Position numbers and translations under genes: made by a program. DNA of 64,000 nucleotides from Archangium sp. (lineage in GTDB: Bacteria; Myxococcota; Myxococcia; Myxococcales; Myxococcaceae): the NCBI GenBank assembly GCA_030681645.1, contig JAUXRX010000016.1, positions 100,645 through 164,644 on the forward strand. The letters run 5' to 3'. Position 1 is the stretch's first letter; each line of letters starts with the position of its first letter. This document shows positions 42,618 to 51,707 of the stretch, in pieces. The notes under the pieces were generated by a model, which ran no database searches, was not told the DNA's origin, and worked only from the letters and a program-made list of their open reading frames with translations.

Positions 42618-44534
42618 ATGAGAATTCACCAGGGAGCCCTCGTCGCCGTACTGCTGTTCTCCGCCTGCACCGCGGGTCCCGAGGGGCCGGAAGGCCCGGC
42701 CGGCGCGCAGGGACCCAGGGGTGAGAGCGGGGCCACGGGAGCACCGGGCGCGAGGGGCGTCGAGGGTCCGACCGGCGCGACGGGCGCGACCGGGGCCACG
42801 GGCGCACAGGGTGACGCCGGCGCCCCCGGGGTGAGCAGCGGCACGCTGGCCGGCGTGGTGCGGCTCGAGAGCACGAAGGCCCTCGCGGCGAACGTGACGG
42901 TGTCGCTGGTGCCCAACCCGCAGCTGCCGGCGACCACCGACGCGACGGGCGCGTATGCCTTCGCCGACCTGCCCAGCGGCGTGTACGAGGTCACCTTCGC
43001 CGCAGCGGGCGCCTCGCCCACGAAGAAGACCATCTCGGTGCTGGCCGCGCGCACCGCGACGCTCGACGCGCTGCTGCACGACTACAAGGCCGCGAGCGAG
43101 CCGTGCATCGTGTGTCACGCCGGGACGAACACCCAGCTCATCGCCGACTACAAGGCGAGCACCATGGCGCCGTTCGTCTCGTGCCAGGACTGCCACCTCG
43201 ACAACCCGGCCGTGGTGAACGACTTCGGCCCCGACCACCGGCTGCGCACCGCGCCCGAGACCTGCGCCGGCTGCCACCAGGACCAGTACCGCGGTCACCA
43301 GTCGAACCGGCACTCCATCGGCATGCAGCGCGTGTACGAGTCGGGCCGCTACGACGACCTGCCGCCGTGCTCCACCGGCGCGAACTCCCTGGGCTCAGGC
43401 GGCGTCGCCACCTGCACGCAATGCCACAACGTCGAGCAGTCGTGCGATTCGTGCCACAGCCGCCACCTCTTCGACGCGAAGCAGGCCCGCGCGCCGGTCT
43501 CGTGCGCGACGTGCCACATGGGGCCCGACCACGCGCAGTGGGAGATGTACTCGACCTCGAAGCACGGCGTGCTCAACGCCACGCGCGGTGAGCAGGTCGG
43601 CCCGTCGTGCGCGGGGTGCCACATGCCCAACAAGGGCGTGAAGCCCGATGGCGGCGTCTTCACCGACCACGACCTGTCGTTCGGCCTCGCGTGGGGCCCG
43701 GTGGGCGGCGCGGCGTCGCACGTGAGCTTCCGGCGCGGCGGGCAGTTGCCGTACGTGCTCACCGGCACGACGCTCAGCGCGAACCCGGCCTTCGACCCGG
43801 CCGCGCCGTACGACATGACCCTGCCCGCTGACGCGGGCGCCGACCCGGGCTCGCTGTATTACCCCCTCGACAAGCCCGGGAGGATCGTCCAGGTCGCCGA
43901 CCCGCTGGCCGTGCTCAACGCGCGGCGCGCGCAGCTGCAGCAGGTCTGCACGAAGTGTCACGCGGCCTCGTTCGCGTCCGAGCGCCTGGACATCGCCGAC
44001 GGCCTGCACCGCAACGTGACCTCGGTCGTCAACGAGGCGAAGGACATCGTCTACGCGCTCAACTACGACCGCCTGCTCGAGCCCGCGCCGAGCGGCTGGG
44101 TGCGCCCGGGCAACCCGGACACCGCGGCGGAGATCGTCCTCGCCGGCACGCAGCTCTACCGGAACCTGTCGGCCATCGAGCGGGTCTTCTTCAAGATGTA
44201 CAAGTACGACAACGTGAAGGCGTGGCAGGGCGCGTATCACTTCAACCCCGACTACGCGCACTGGTACGGCTGGGCCGAGCTGAACATGGACCTCACCGAC
44301 ATCGCAGACGAGGCGGGCAAGCTGCGCCGCGACGCCGCGCTGCAGTGGGCCATCGAGAACGGCTCGACGACGGTGTGGCAGGTGCCGTACCAGGGCGTGG
44401 TGTACGCGACGGGCTCGATGACCAAGCTCTACGATCTCTACGCGCCTGATGCGGGCAGCCAGACCATCTACCCGTACGGGCCGACCGCGCCGCCCGTGGC
44501 CTACGACGGCGGCACGCTGTTCGTCTTCCACTGA
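42618..44534 (+). CDS. collagen-stalked octaheme c-type cytochrome lipoprotein
   Basis: 638 residues from ATG 42618. Lipobox LLFSAC (Cys17), then about 17 Gly-x-y triplets (residues 20-71: GPEGPEGPAGAQGPRGESGA, GPTGATGATGATGAQGDAG), a carboxypeptidase-regulatory/CnaB-like beta domain (76-150) and a multiheme region with eight CxxCH motifs: CIVCH 163, CQDCH 189, CAGCH 216, CTQCH 266, CDSCH 276, CATCH 296, CAGCH 331 and CTKCH 443. C-terminal WQGAYHFNPDYAHWYGWAEL resembles the end of hydroxylamine-oxidoreductase-type octahemes. Probably an outer-surface electron carrier or N/S-oxide enzyme held away from the membrane by the collagen stalk. Confidence 0.88.
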   Translation: MRIHQGALVAVLLFSACTAGPEGPEGPAGAQGPRGESGATGAPGARGVEGPTGATGATGATGAQGDAGAPGVSSGTLAGVVRLESTKALAANVTVSLVPNPQLPATTDATGAYAFADLPSGVYEVTFAAAGASPTKKTISVLAARTATLDALLHDYKAASEPCIVCHAGTNTQLIADYKASTMAPFVSCQDCHLDNPAVVNDFGPDHRLRTAPETCAGCHQDQYRGHQSNRHSIGMQRVYESGRYDDLPPCSTGANSLGSGGVATCTQCHNVEQSCDSCHSRHLFDAKQARAPVSCATCHMGPDHAQWEMYSTSKHGVLNATRGEQVGPSCAGCHMPNKGVKPDGGVFTDHDLSFGLAWGPVGGAASHVSFRRGGQLPYVLTGTTLSANPAFDPAAPYDMTLPADAGADPGSLYYPLDKPGRIVQVADPLAVLNARRAQLQQVCTKCHAASFASERLDIADGLHRNVTSVVNEAKDIVYALNYDRLLEPAPSGWVRPGNPDTAAEIVLAGTQLYRNLSAIERVFFKMYKYDNVKAWQGAYHFNPDYAHWYGWAELNMDLTDIADEAGKLRRDAALQWAIENGSTTVWQVPYQGVVYATGSMTKLYDLYAPDAGSQTIYPYGPTAPPVAYDGGTLFVFH

Positions 44535-44536
44535 CC

Positions 44537-44556
44537 GCACGCTTTTCGTGGCGTGC
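44537..44556 (+). terminator. hairpin after the octaheme gene
   Basis: GCACGC-TTTTCGTG-GCGTGC, a 6-bp perfect stem three bases after the stop codon. Confidence 0.45.
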
Positions 44557-44645
44557 ACCCCGGGCGCAGCAGGTGCGCTGGGGGGCCGCGCCGCGCAGGT
44601 CGATGGTGGCACCCGCGATGCAATCGCAGCCGCGGGAGGCTCTTC

Positions 44646-47126
44646 ATGCTTGGACGTCTCGCGTTCGTGCTCGCCCTCGGGCTGCAGGCCTGCAACTGCG
44701 GTCCGGTCAAGCCCACCACCGATTCCGGAACGCCCACGCCGCTGGACCTCGGTGAGACCGTCGCGGTCCTGCAGGCGACGATGCCTGCGTCCGGCTCCGT
44801 CATCACCGCACCCGAGGGCCTCGTCGCGGGGCTCGAGGTGAGGGTGCCCGCGGGCGCCTGGCCCACGGCCGCGTCGTTGACCGTGCGCGCCACGCCGGTC
44901 AATGCCGTACACCTCGATGGGGTGCGCGCCGGTTCAGCGCTGGTGAGCTTCGAGACCGACGCCACCGCGCTCGCCGAGGAGCCGCTGGAGATCTTCGTGC
45001 CCGGCACGGGCACCGCCGACGAGTTCGCCATGGTGTTCGGCTACGACCGCGCCACCGGTGAATTCGAGGGCATGCCCTCGTACCCCTCGGAAGGCGGCAC
45101 CACCTTCTTCACCCGGCACTTCTCGGAGTACCTCACCCTGCTCACCCTGAAGGTGAAGCTCGATGAGCCGATGGCCACCGCCTTCGTCTACGGCACCGAC
45201 GACTTCCCCATGGTGAACGACGGTTCCTTCGTCGCCCCCGGCGGCTTCTGCTCGGGCCAGGCCGTCTCGGCGCTGCACTACTGGCAGGAGCGCCGCCGCG
45301 ACGGGGGCGTTCCGCTGGTGGAGTACGCCGACCAGCGTCCGCCCGGAAGGACCGCCTCGACGCGAGAGACGCAGGCCTTCTTCTGGGACGATCGCCGCGC
45401 CTGGCGCGTCACCAGCGCGGTGCAGACCCGGTCGCTCTACACGGCCGAGCGGAGGAGCTGGTGGCGGGTGAACGATCGCCAGTACACGAACCCCTCGCTC
45501 ACCCACCAGCTGCTCACCGCGGCGCTCTACGTCTCGAAGAGCCCGCAGTACCTCAACATCCAGCGCGACCAGGGGGACGGGGGCGTGGCGGGCCACGCGT
45601 TGATCGCCTTCGGCAAGGAGAACGCGCCGGGCGGCATGCAGTTCCTCATCTCCGACCCGAACTACCCCTGGCGCGAGGACTCCACCGAGCCGCGCCGGCT
45701 CACCTGGCTGAACGCCGACGCCGGCTTCGTTCCGTACCAGGGCCGCCTCAACGCCACCGACCCCACCCGCGCCTTCCCCCGCATCGCCTACCTCGGCACC
45801 TGGGCCTACCTGCCGCGCGAGCAGGTGCGCGAGCTGTGGGCGAAGGCGCAAGCCGGCGAGCTCGACGACGTCTTCCCCGGCGCCAACCTGGTGGCGCTCG
45901 CCGGCACCCCGGGGAACCCCGAGCGCGATCTCGTCGACGGCCTGGTGAGCACCGATTCCACCCTGCGGGTGGCGCTCAACCCGAAGAGCTTCCCCTGGTC
46001 ACTCACCGTCTACGACCCGCAGTTCACCTCGCTCGCCTGGGCCAGTGACGTGCTGGACGAAGACTCGGCCGACGTGGTGCTCTCCCCGGGCGACAACGTG
46101 CTCGGGGTGCTGGTGAAGGGGCGCCCGACGGGCGGGCGCGAGGCCTTCGTCGACTTCCGCTGGGTGACGGTGCGCTACACGCCGCCGCAGCCGGGCGAGC
46201 CCGTGCTGCTGGGCTCGGTCACCTTCACCTCGCCGGCCCGGTACGTCGAGGTGGTGGGCACCACGGCCTACGTGATGCTCGACGCACAGGGGCTCTCCCT
46301 CGTCGACGTGTCGCGGTCGAACGCCCCTGCCATCCAGGTGGTGGCCGACGTCGCGCCGCACTCCACCGGGCGCGGCGTAGTGGTGACGCCCGAGCAGTTC
46401 GCGTTCGCCGGGGTGGGCAGCTTCAAGCTCATCGACGTGCGCAACCCGCTCTCGCCCGAGGTGCTGTCGGCGGTGGGCTTCAACGCGGACTGCGGGAAGC
46501 TGGTCACCCGCGGCACCTGGGCCTTCGTCGCCTGCGGCAGGAAGAGCTACGTGAGCGAGGGCCTGCTGGGCATCGCCACCATCGCCGACCCCACCAACAC
46601 CACGCTCAGCCGCGGCATCTCGGGCATCACCTGGAGCAGCACCGTCAAGGACGTGGCCCTCTCGGCCAGCGGCACCACCGCCTTTCTCCTCGGCAGCGCC
46701 GGGACCGTGGCCTCGTTCGACGTGAGTGACCCGGCCTCACCCGGGCTGACGCCGGTCCACGTGCTGGCTGGCACGTCGGGCACCTCGTTCGCGCTCGACC
46801 TCGAGGGCACCCGGCTCTACGTGGGCGCCAGCGCCCTCAGCATCGTCGACGTCTCGAACCCGGCAGCGCTGGTGAAGCTGGGCGGCGATCGCTACCGCGA
46901 CGTGCGCGACCTCGACGCGGTGGGCTCGACCCTGGTGGCGGTGGGCGTGGTGGGCGACGCGGGCCGGGTGTGGTTCTACGACGTGAGCAACCCCGCCTCG
47001 CCCACGGTGACGAAGACGCTCGAGCTGGTCTCTCCGGCCACCGGGGTGAAGGTGGTGGGCAACCGGGCCTACGTGACCACCGCCACCGCCAGTGGAGCGG
47101 GGAAGCTGCTGATCATCGGGTTCTGA
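44646..47126 (+). CDS. large lipoprotein: papain-like region plus LVIVD-type propeller repeats
   Basis: 826 residues from ATG 44646. Lipobox LGLQACNCG. After a beta domain (about 30-190, ZU5/Ig-like: APEGLVAGLEVRVPAGAW) comes a region with GGFCSGQAVSALHYW, later AGHALIAFG and ISDPNYPW, an order (Cys, His, Asn/Asp) that fits a papain-fold peptidase or a degenerate one. The C-terminal 280 residues hold repeated units such as ARYVEVVGTTAYVMLDAQGL-SLVDVS and VWFYDVSNPASPTVTKTL, which match LVIVD propeller repeats. Surface lipoprotein of unknown substrate; it may work with the octaheme protein upstream. Confidence 0.7.
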   Translation: MLGRLAFVLALGLQACNCGPVKPTTDSGTPTPLDLGETVAVLQATMPASGSVITAPEGLVAGLEVRVPAGAWPTAASLTVRATPVNAVHLDGVRAGSALVSFETDATALAEEPLEIFVPGTGTADEFAMVFGYDRATGEFEGMPSYPSEGGTTFFTRHFSEYLTLLTLKVKLDEPMATAFVYGTDDFPMVNDGSFVAPGGFCSGQAVSALHYWQERRRDGGVPLVEYADQRPPGRTASTRETQAFFWDDRRAWRVTSAVQTRSLYTAERRSWWRVNDRQYTNPSLTHQLLTAALYVSKSPQYLNIQRDQGDGGVAGHALIAFGKENAPGGMQFLISDPNYPWREDSTEPRRLTWLNADAGFVPYQGRLNATDPTRAFPRIAYLGTWAYLPREQVRELWAKAQAGELDDVFPGANLVALAGTPGNPERDLVDGLVSTDSTLRVALNPKSFPWSLTVYDPQFTSLAWASDVLDEDSADVVLSPGDNVLGVLVKGRPTGGREAFVDFRWVTVRYTPPQPGEPVLLGSVTFTSPARYVEVVGTTAYVMLDAQGLSLVDVSRSNAPAIQVVADVAPHSTGRGVVVTPEQFAFAGVGSFKLIDVRNPLSPEVLSAVGFNADCGKLVTRGTWAFVACGRKSYVSEGLLGIATIADPTNTTLSRGISGITWSSTVKDVALSASGTTAFLLGSAGTVASFDVSDPASPGLTPVHVLAGTSGTSFALDLEGTRLYVGASALSIVDVSNPAALVKLGGDRYRDVRDLDAVGSTLVAVGVVGDAGRVWFYDVSNPASPTVTKTLELVSPATGVKVVGNRAYVTTATASGAGKLLIIGF

Positions 47127-47343
47127 TCGACCCGCCGTCGAGCTCGAGGGGCCGGGGCTCGCTGGGGTCGGGCCCGGCGTCCTGTGGGCCCGCGAGCGCG
47201 TCGACCGACATGCCGAACAGCGGCCGCACCTTGCTGCTGCCGAAGAAGAAGAGGTCGCCCACCGCCAGCACCACCCCCAGCGCGAACAGCACGGCCACGG
47301 TGATGGCGAGGAGCTTGAGCACCGCCTGCCCTGCGCGCGCCAT
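47113..47343 (-). CDS. small single-TM protein
   Basis: 76 residues. One N-terminal membrane helix (about 8-30, VLKLLAITVAVLFALGVVLAV), then a short soluble tail (GPQDAGPDPSEP). Its start is one base inside the stop of the receiver-domain gene upstream (TGATG), so it is translationally coupled to it. Its 3' end overlaps the convergent lipoprotein gene by 14 bases. Not recognised. Confidence 0.55.
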   Translation of the reverse strand: MARAGQAVLKLLAITVAVLFALGVVLAVGDLFFFGSSKVRPLFGMSVDALAGPQDAGPDPSEPRPLELDGGSIRTR

Positions 47344-47771
47344 CAGCGATCGCGCCGCGAGAGCTGGGCCACCGCGGTCTGCAGCTGCGTCTCGAGCTCC
47401 TGGCGCTTCTCCTTCTGCGCGCGGCGATCGAGCGCGGCCTGGAGCGTGTGCACCAGCAGCGCGTTGCTGCGGAAGGGCTTGGCCAGGTACCCGTCGAGGC
47501 CCAGGGTGGTGAGCGCCAGCGCCTCGGGGGCGGCCGTCATCAACACCGTGGTGAGCTTCGGGTACTGCGCCCGCGCCTCGAGCACCACCTGCGTGCCGGG
47601 CATGAAGGGCAGGTTCTTGTCGCAGAGCAGGATGTCGAAGCTCGCGTCGAGCAACCGCATCGCCTGGCGGCCGTCTTCGGCGAGCACGACCTCGTAGCCG
47701 GAGTGCTGGAGCACGTGCGCCACCAACCTCCGCACTGCCTCGTCATCGTCGACGACCAGGACGCGTTTCAT
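47343..47771 (-). CDS. single-domain response regulator (receiver) with C-terminal coiled coil
   Basis: 142 residues from ATG 47771; the longer upstream frame lacks protein-like sequence. Receiver fold with acidic cluster VVDDDEAV, likely phospho-acceptor Asp in ILLCDKNLPFMPG and Lys in YLAKPFRS. No DNA-binding domain; instead a short charged helix (RRAQKEKRQELETQLQTAVA) at the end could dimerise it. The partner kinase is not in the neighbourhood. Confidence 0.8.
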   Translation of the reverse strand: MKRVLVVDDDEAVRRLVAHVLQHSGYEVVLAEDGRQAMRLLDASFDILLCDKNLPFMPGTQVVLEARAQYPKLTTVLMTAAPEALALTTLGLDGYLAKPFRSNALLVHTLQAALDRRAQKEKRQELETQLQTAVAQLSRRDR

Positions 47772-47903
47772 GGCCGGAACACTCCTCCAGGTCGGGCCCG
47801 GCGTCTCAGGAAAAGCGGAGGGCGTCACGCTTCGGCGACGATTGGAGTTCTTCACGGGGAATGGACATACTCACGCGTTTCCACCCCCCCCGAGGACCAG
47901 CCC

Positions 47904-50210
47904 ATGCCGACTCCCCTTCGTGGCTCCACGACTCCGGTGACGACTCCCACGACGCCGGCCACGCCCGCCGTCCCGGTGACGACGCCCGCGACGCCAGCCG
48001 CGCCCGCGCGAGGTCCCGCTGACATCTACTCGAAGGCGCCGAAGGCCCTGAAGGCGCAGCCCGCCCTCCCCGGCGCGTTCGAGCTGGGCGATCTCGGTGG
48101 CGCGAAGGTGTCGGTGATGCCCGACGGCATGCTCGCCCTGGGCGCGGTGCCCACCAGCCTCGCCGAGCAGATCCGCGCGGCGAAGGTGGCGGTCAGCCAG
48201 GCGCCGGACAACCAGCCCTTCGCCAACGTGAACGACGTGCAGACGCTCAAGACCGCCGCCACCTCGGCCGCGAAGCTCTACGAGACGCTGCTGCGTCCGC
48301 CGCGCAACGACTCCGAGATGCTCGAGTTCCGCGCGGGTCGCGCCGCCGCGATGGGGGTCATCGAGGCCGCCGCCCGCCGCGCCGGCCAGCTGGGCGACGT
48401 CGACGCGCGCGACGGCCTCACCCTCGGCCTCATGTTCAGCGCGCAGAAGGAGCCGTACCGCCCGCTCAAGGACTTCGTGTTCGAGAGCTCGCTCTCGCGC
48501 GCCGAGAAGGGTGAGCTCAGCAAGACCCGCACCGCAGAGGTGGCGCTGTACCCGCCCAAACCGCCGTACGACAAGTGGCTCAAGGACGGGAAGATCAGCA
48601 TCGTCCACTACACCGACGACAACGGCTCGCCGCGCGCGGACAACGTGCAGCTCTACGTCGATCGCGGCTTCAAGAAGAAGGAGAACGCCGACGGCAGCAC
48701 GCTGCTGACCCGCAAGGCGAAGGACGGGAAGCCGGCGATGGAGGTGCTCATTCCCCCCGCGCCCACCCACGACAAGCCGCCTTCGCTCTTCGAGAAGATG
48801 GGCGACGCATCGGTGGACATGATCATCTACGCGGGCCACGCCGGCTACGGGAAGCGCGTGGAAGACGCCCTGTCGAAGGGCGTCAGCGGCACCGGCGACG
48901 GCAAGCTGGTGATGCTGCTGCAGTGCTACGGCGAGGGCAGCATCGAGTCGGTCAAGCGCACCTTCCCCGACGCGCAGCTCATGTCCACGCGCGAGGCGTC
49001 AGACGACAACTACGACCTGCCGCTGCTCGAGAACATGTTGGACGGGTTCGACAAGGGCAGCGCCTACGACACCATCGTCAAGACCAACACGAGGGAGTTC
49101 AACTCGTGGGTGAGCACGCTCGAGCCGGCGAAGCCCGGTGAAGAGGGCATGAACGCCGACGACATCCAGTTCTACAAAGACCACCCGGTCGAGACGCACT
49201 ACTTCTTCCCCAACTCCCGCAAGGTGATGATCGAGAAGCTCGATCGCGATCGCGACGGCGTGCAGGACGTGGGCGACACCATGTTCAACGTCGTCTACCC
49301 GAAGCGCACCGACGCGGCGGGTGGGTACGATCCGCTCGACCCCGGCGCGCCGCTCGACGGCCTCGAGGGCACGGCCGTCACCGCGGCCGTCGGCCAGCTC
49401 AACCTCTTCGCGCGCTACGCGGTGCTGCCGCAGGGCCTGCTGGGCAACACCCCGTGGAACCCGGAGGTCTTCCAGCCCGCCGGCTTCTTCGAGGGCAATG
49501 GCACCGACCTCAGGGCGTTCAAGTTCGAGGTCGACCAGGCCAACGGGAAGATCAAGGTGCAGGTGAACTCGAACTTCGCGCACGCGCCCGCCGAGGCGAT
49601 GGGCCGCATGCTCGCGCTCGAGGCCGGCCAGTTCCTCTCGGGCCAGGCCAACCTCGACAAGAACAAGGCCGCCGCGCTCTCGCTCTCGATGCTCGAGCGC
49701 ATCCACCACCAGGAAGGCGACGGCGGTGGCTGGAGCAACAGCAAGATCGAGACGGCCGCGGTGAAGGAGCAGTTGCTGATGCAACGCTACGGCCTGGGCA
49801 TCTCGCTCACGGACCTGATGGCCGCGTCGGGCAACCCCGACGACTTCACCGCCGCCACCTTCGACGCGCTCGTGCAGAAGGTGCAGACCACCCCGGCGCT
49901 CCAGGGCTTGTCGACCGTCGCGCCGAAGCGCGCCACCGAGGCGCTGGTGGTGCCGGCCGACATGCAGGTGAGCGGCAGCCTCGAGCGCGACGCCCTGCAG
50001 ACCCTCGTCGGGCGCCTCGGCGTCACCGGCACGGTGGACGCGAACGAGCACCAGTGGGGCACGTGGACCTCGCCCGGCTCGCGCCTGGTCGTCTCGATGA
50101 AGGACGCGCAGGACAAGCCCTTCTACGTGTCGCTCGGCATCGACTCCGAGGGCGTGGTGCGCGCCGCCTCGCGCATCGCCGCCGCCGAGCTGAGCGCGCC
50201 GCCAAGCTGA
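47904..50210 (+). CDS. large protein with caspase/gingipain-like His-Cys dyad
   Basis: 768 residues from ATG 47904. A Thr/Pro-rich N-terminus (TTPVTTPTTPATPAVPVTTP) is followed by helical sequence. Around 300-345 is MIIYAGHAGYGKRVED (H312) and, after a beta strand, VMLLQCYGEGSIESV (C341), then LMSTREASDDNYD. A His at a strand end and a Cys at the next strand end, 29 residues apart, is the layout of clan CD proteases (caspases, gingipains, C11/C14-like). After it lies DRDRDGVQDVGD, a calcium-loop-like run. No signal peptide is seen. Catalysis is inferred from the dyad only. Confidence 0.6.
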   Translation: MPTPLRGSTTPVTTPTTPATPAVPVTTPATPAAPARGPADIYSKAPKALKAQPALPGAFELGDLGGAKVSVMPDGMLALGAVPTSLAEQIRAAKVAVSQAPDNQPFANVNDVQTLKTAATSAAKLYETLLRPPRNDSEMLEFRAGRAAAMGVIEAAARRAGQLGDVDARDGLTLGLMFSAQKEPYRPLKDFVFESSLSRAEKGELSKTRTAEVALYPPKPPYDKWLKDGKISIVHYTDDNGSPRADNVQLYVDRGFKKKENADGSTLLTRKAKDGKPAMEVLIPPAPTHDKPPSLFEKMGDASVDMIIYAGHAGYGKRVEDALSKGVSGTGDGKLVMLLQCYGEGSIESVKRTFPDAQLMSTREASDDNYDLPLLENMLDGFDKGSAYDTIVKTNTREFNSWVSTLEPAKPGEEGMNADDIQFYKDHPVETHYFFPNSRKVMIEKLDRDRDGVQDVGDTMFNVVYPKRTDAAGGYDPLDPGAPLDGLEGTAVTAAVGQLNLFARYAVLPQGLLGNTPWNPEVFQPAGFFEGNGTDLRAFKFEVDQANGKIKVQVNSNFAHAPAEAMGRMLALEAGQFLSGQANLDKNKAAALSLSMLERIHHQEGDGGGWSNSKIETAAVKEQLLMQRYGLGISLTDLMAASGNPDDFTAATFDALVQKVQTTPALQGLSTVAPKRATEALVVPADMQVSGSLERDALQTLVGRLGVTGTVDANEHQWGTWTSPGSRLVVSMKDAQDKPFYVSLGIDSEGVVRAASRIAAAELSAPPS

Positions 50211-50212
50211 GC

Positions 50213-50281
50213 GCGCCCCGTTCATCCCGAGCGGAGTCGAGGGACGACCTCCCTCGCCCCCTCGACTCGGGGTGAACGGGA
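50213..50281. repeat. R1 REP-type inverted pair
   Basis: CCGTTCATCCCGAGCGGAGT plus CGAGGG, then CCCCTCGACTCGGGGTGAAC. Inverted halves separated by about 15 bases, between two plus-strand genes. Confidence 0.8.
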
Positions 50282-50309
50282 TCACCTCTCCACCTGAACG
50301 GGCTCCACC

Positions 50310-51635
50310 GTGCCGCTCCCGGATCGTTACCAGCAGTTCCTCGCTTCGCCACGCCCGCCCTCACCGATGTGGGCGTGGCTGCCGGCGAGCGAAGAGGCCC
50401 CCACCGCCACCGCGGCGATGGCTGCGTTGACCGCGCGCTTCGGGGCCGGGCTCTCGATGCAGATGGAGTCGCCTCCCAAAGCCCCCGGCGCGGCCTGGGA
50501 GATCAACTGCCGCGTTCCGCAGGGCCGGACCTTCTCGGTGTGGGCGCAGCGCAGCGAGAAGGTCGAGACGCTGCACCTGCAGAATGATCATCACGTGCTG
50601 TCGGAGGCCGAGAAGCAGGACCTCGCCAGCAGCGTGTGGTCGCTGGGGGTGGTGCTCGTCTTCGGCGACGCGCCGCTCGACGACTTCCACTTTCAGCTGC
50701 AGGCCCTCATCGCCGTCGCGCCCCAGGCGGTGGCGGCCTTCGACGTCGCCGCGTACCGGCTGCACCACGCCGAGTGGGTGAAGGAATCGGCGCGTTCGGC
50801 CGCGCCCCCCTCGCCGACCTCGCTGTTCGTGATGCACTTCGTGAGCGACGCCGGCAAGCCGGGGTGGATCCACACGCACGGGCTCGATCGCTGCGGCCGC
50901 CTCGAGCTAGAGCTGTTCGACATCACGCCCGACGCGAGCCGCCTGTTGAGCGAGCTGGTCAACAGCACCGCCGCCTTCTTCCTCGAGCAGGGCCTGCCAG
51001 CGCCGGGTGAAACGGTGGAGGTGGGGCGCGATCTCCCCCTGCTCTGGCTGCCCTGGGAAGAGGCCCTGTCCCGCGTGGCGCCGAGGCATGGCGGAGGCAA
51101 GGCCGATCGCGACGCAGTGCACGGCAACCCCACCGCGGTGCTCTTCGCCCCGGGAAAGAAGTTCCTCGGCTTCTTCGGCAGCGGGCTCGCGTCGGCGGCG
51201 TCGCACCTGCCCGTGCTCGAGGGCTCGCCCATTCTCTACGTCTCCAACTCGCACACCCGTCGCATGGAGGTGCTCTCGCGCGAGCGCCTGCCCACCCTCA
51301 AGGCGTTGTTCGGAAAGCTGGGCGGCAACGAGCAGTTCAAGTTCCTGGTGAAGCTCGGCTACCCCACCGCCGACCCGGAGCAGTTCGGCAGCCGCGAGCA
51401 CATCTGGTTCGAGGTGCACAGCTTCGGCGGCGAGCACGTCGACGCCACCTGCATCAACCAGCCGCACTCGGTGCCTGCGTTGCGGGAAGGCCTGCGGGGG
51501 CTGCACGCGCTGTCGTTGATCAGCGACTGGACCATCTTCTGCCCGGTGGGCCGCTTCGACGCCGAACGGGTGGGGCTGCTGGTGCACGTGCTCGAGAGCG
51601 CCCCCGACGAGCTGCGCACCCAGCTGGGCCTCTGA
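50310..51635 (+). CDS. DUF4026/DUF2314-like protein
   Basis: 441 residues from GTG 50310. The C-terminal EHIWFEVHSFGGEHVDATCI and SLISDWTIFCPVGR follow the DUF2314 pattern (conserved EHxW and DW), and the N-terminal part with WEINCRVP and two alpha/beta sub-domains fits DUF4026. Cytoplasmic, with no catalytic residues recognised. Its gene is separated from the caspase-like gene by an R1 repeat. Function unknown in these families. Confidence 0.6.
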   Translation: MPLPDRYQQFLASPRPPSPMWAWLPASEEAPTATAAMAALTARFGAGLSMQMESPPKAPGAAWEINCRVPQGRTFSVWAQRSEKVETLHLQNDHHVLSEAEKQDLASSVWSLGVVLVFGDAPLDDFHFQLQALIAVAPQAVAAFDVAAYRLHHAEWVKESARSAAPPSPTSLFVMHFVSDAGKPGWIHTHGLDRCGRLELELFDITPDASRLLSELVNSTAAFFLEQGLPAPGETVEVGRDLPLLWLPWEEALSRVAPRHGGGKADRDAVHGNPTAVLFAPGKKFLGFFGSGLASAASHLPVLEGSPILYVSNSHTRRMEVLSRERLPTLKALFGKLGGNEQFKFLVKLGYPTADPEQFGSREHIWFEVHSFGGEHVDATCINQPHSVPALREGLRGLHALSLISDWTIFCPVGRFDAERVGLLVHVLESAPDELRTQLGL

Positions 51636-51707
51636 GCCTGCTCCCCTCGGGGCGCTGCGGTGGGCCCGGTGGGTTGTGGACGGACGGCCGACGTGTTTGG
51701 AGGGCAC

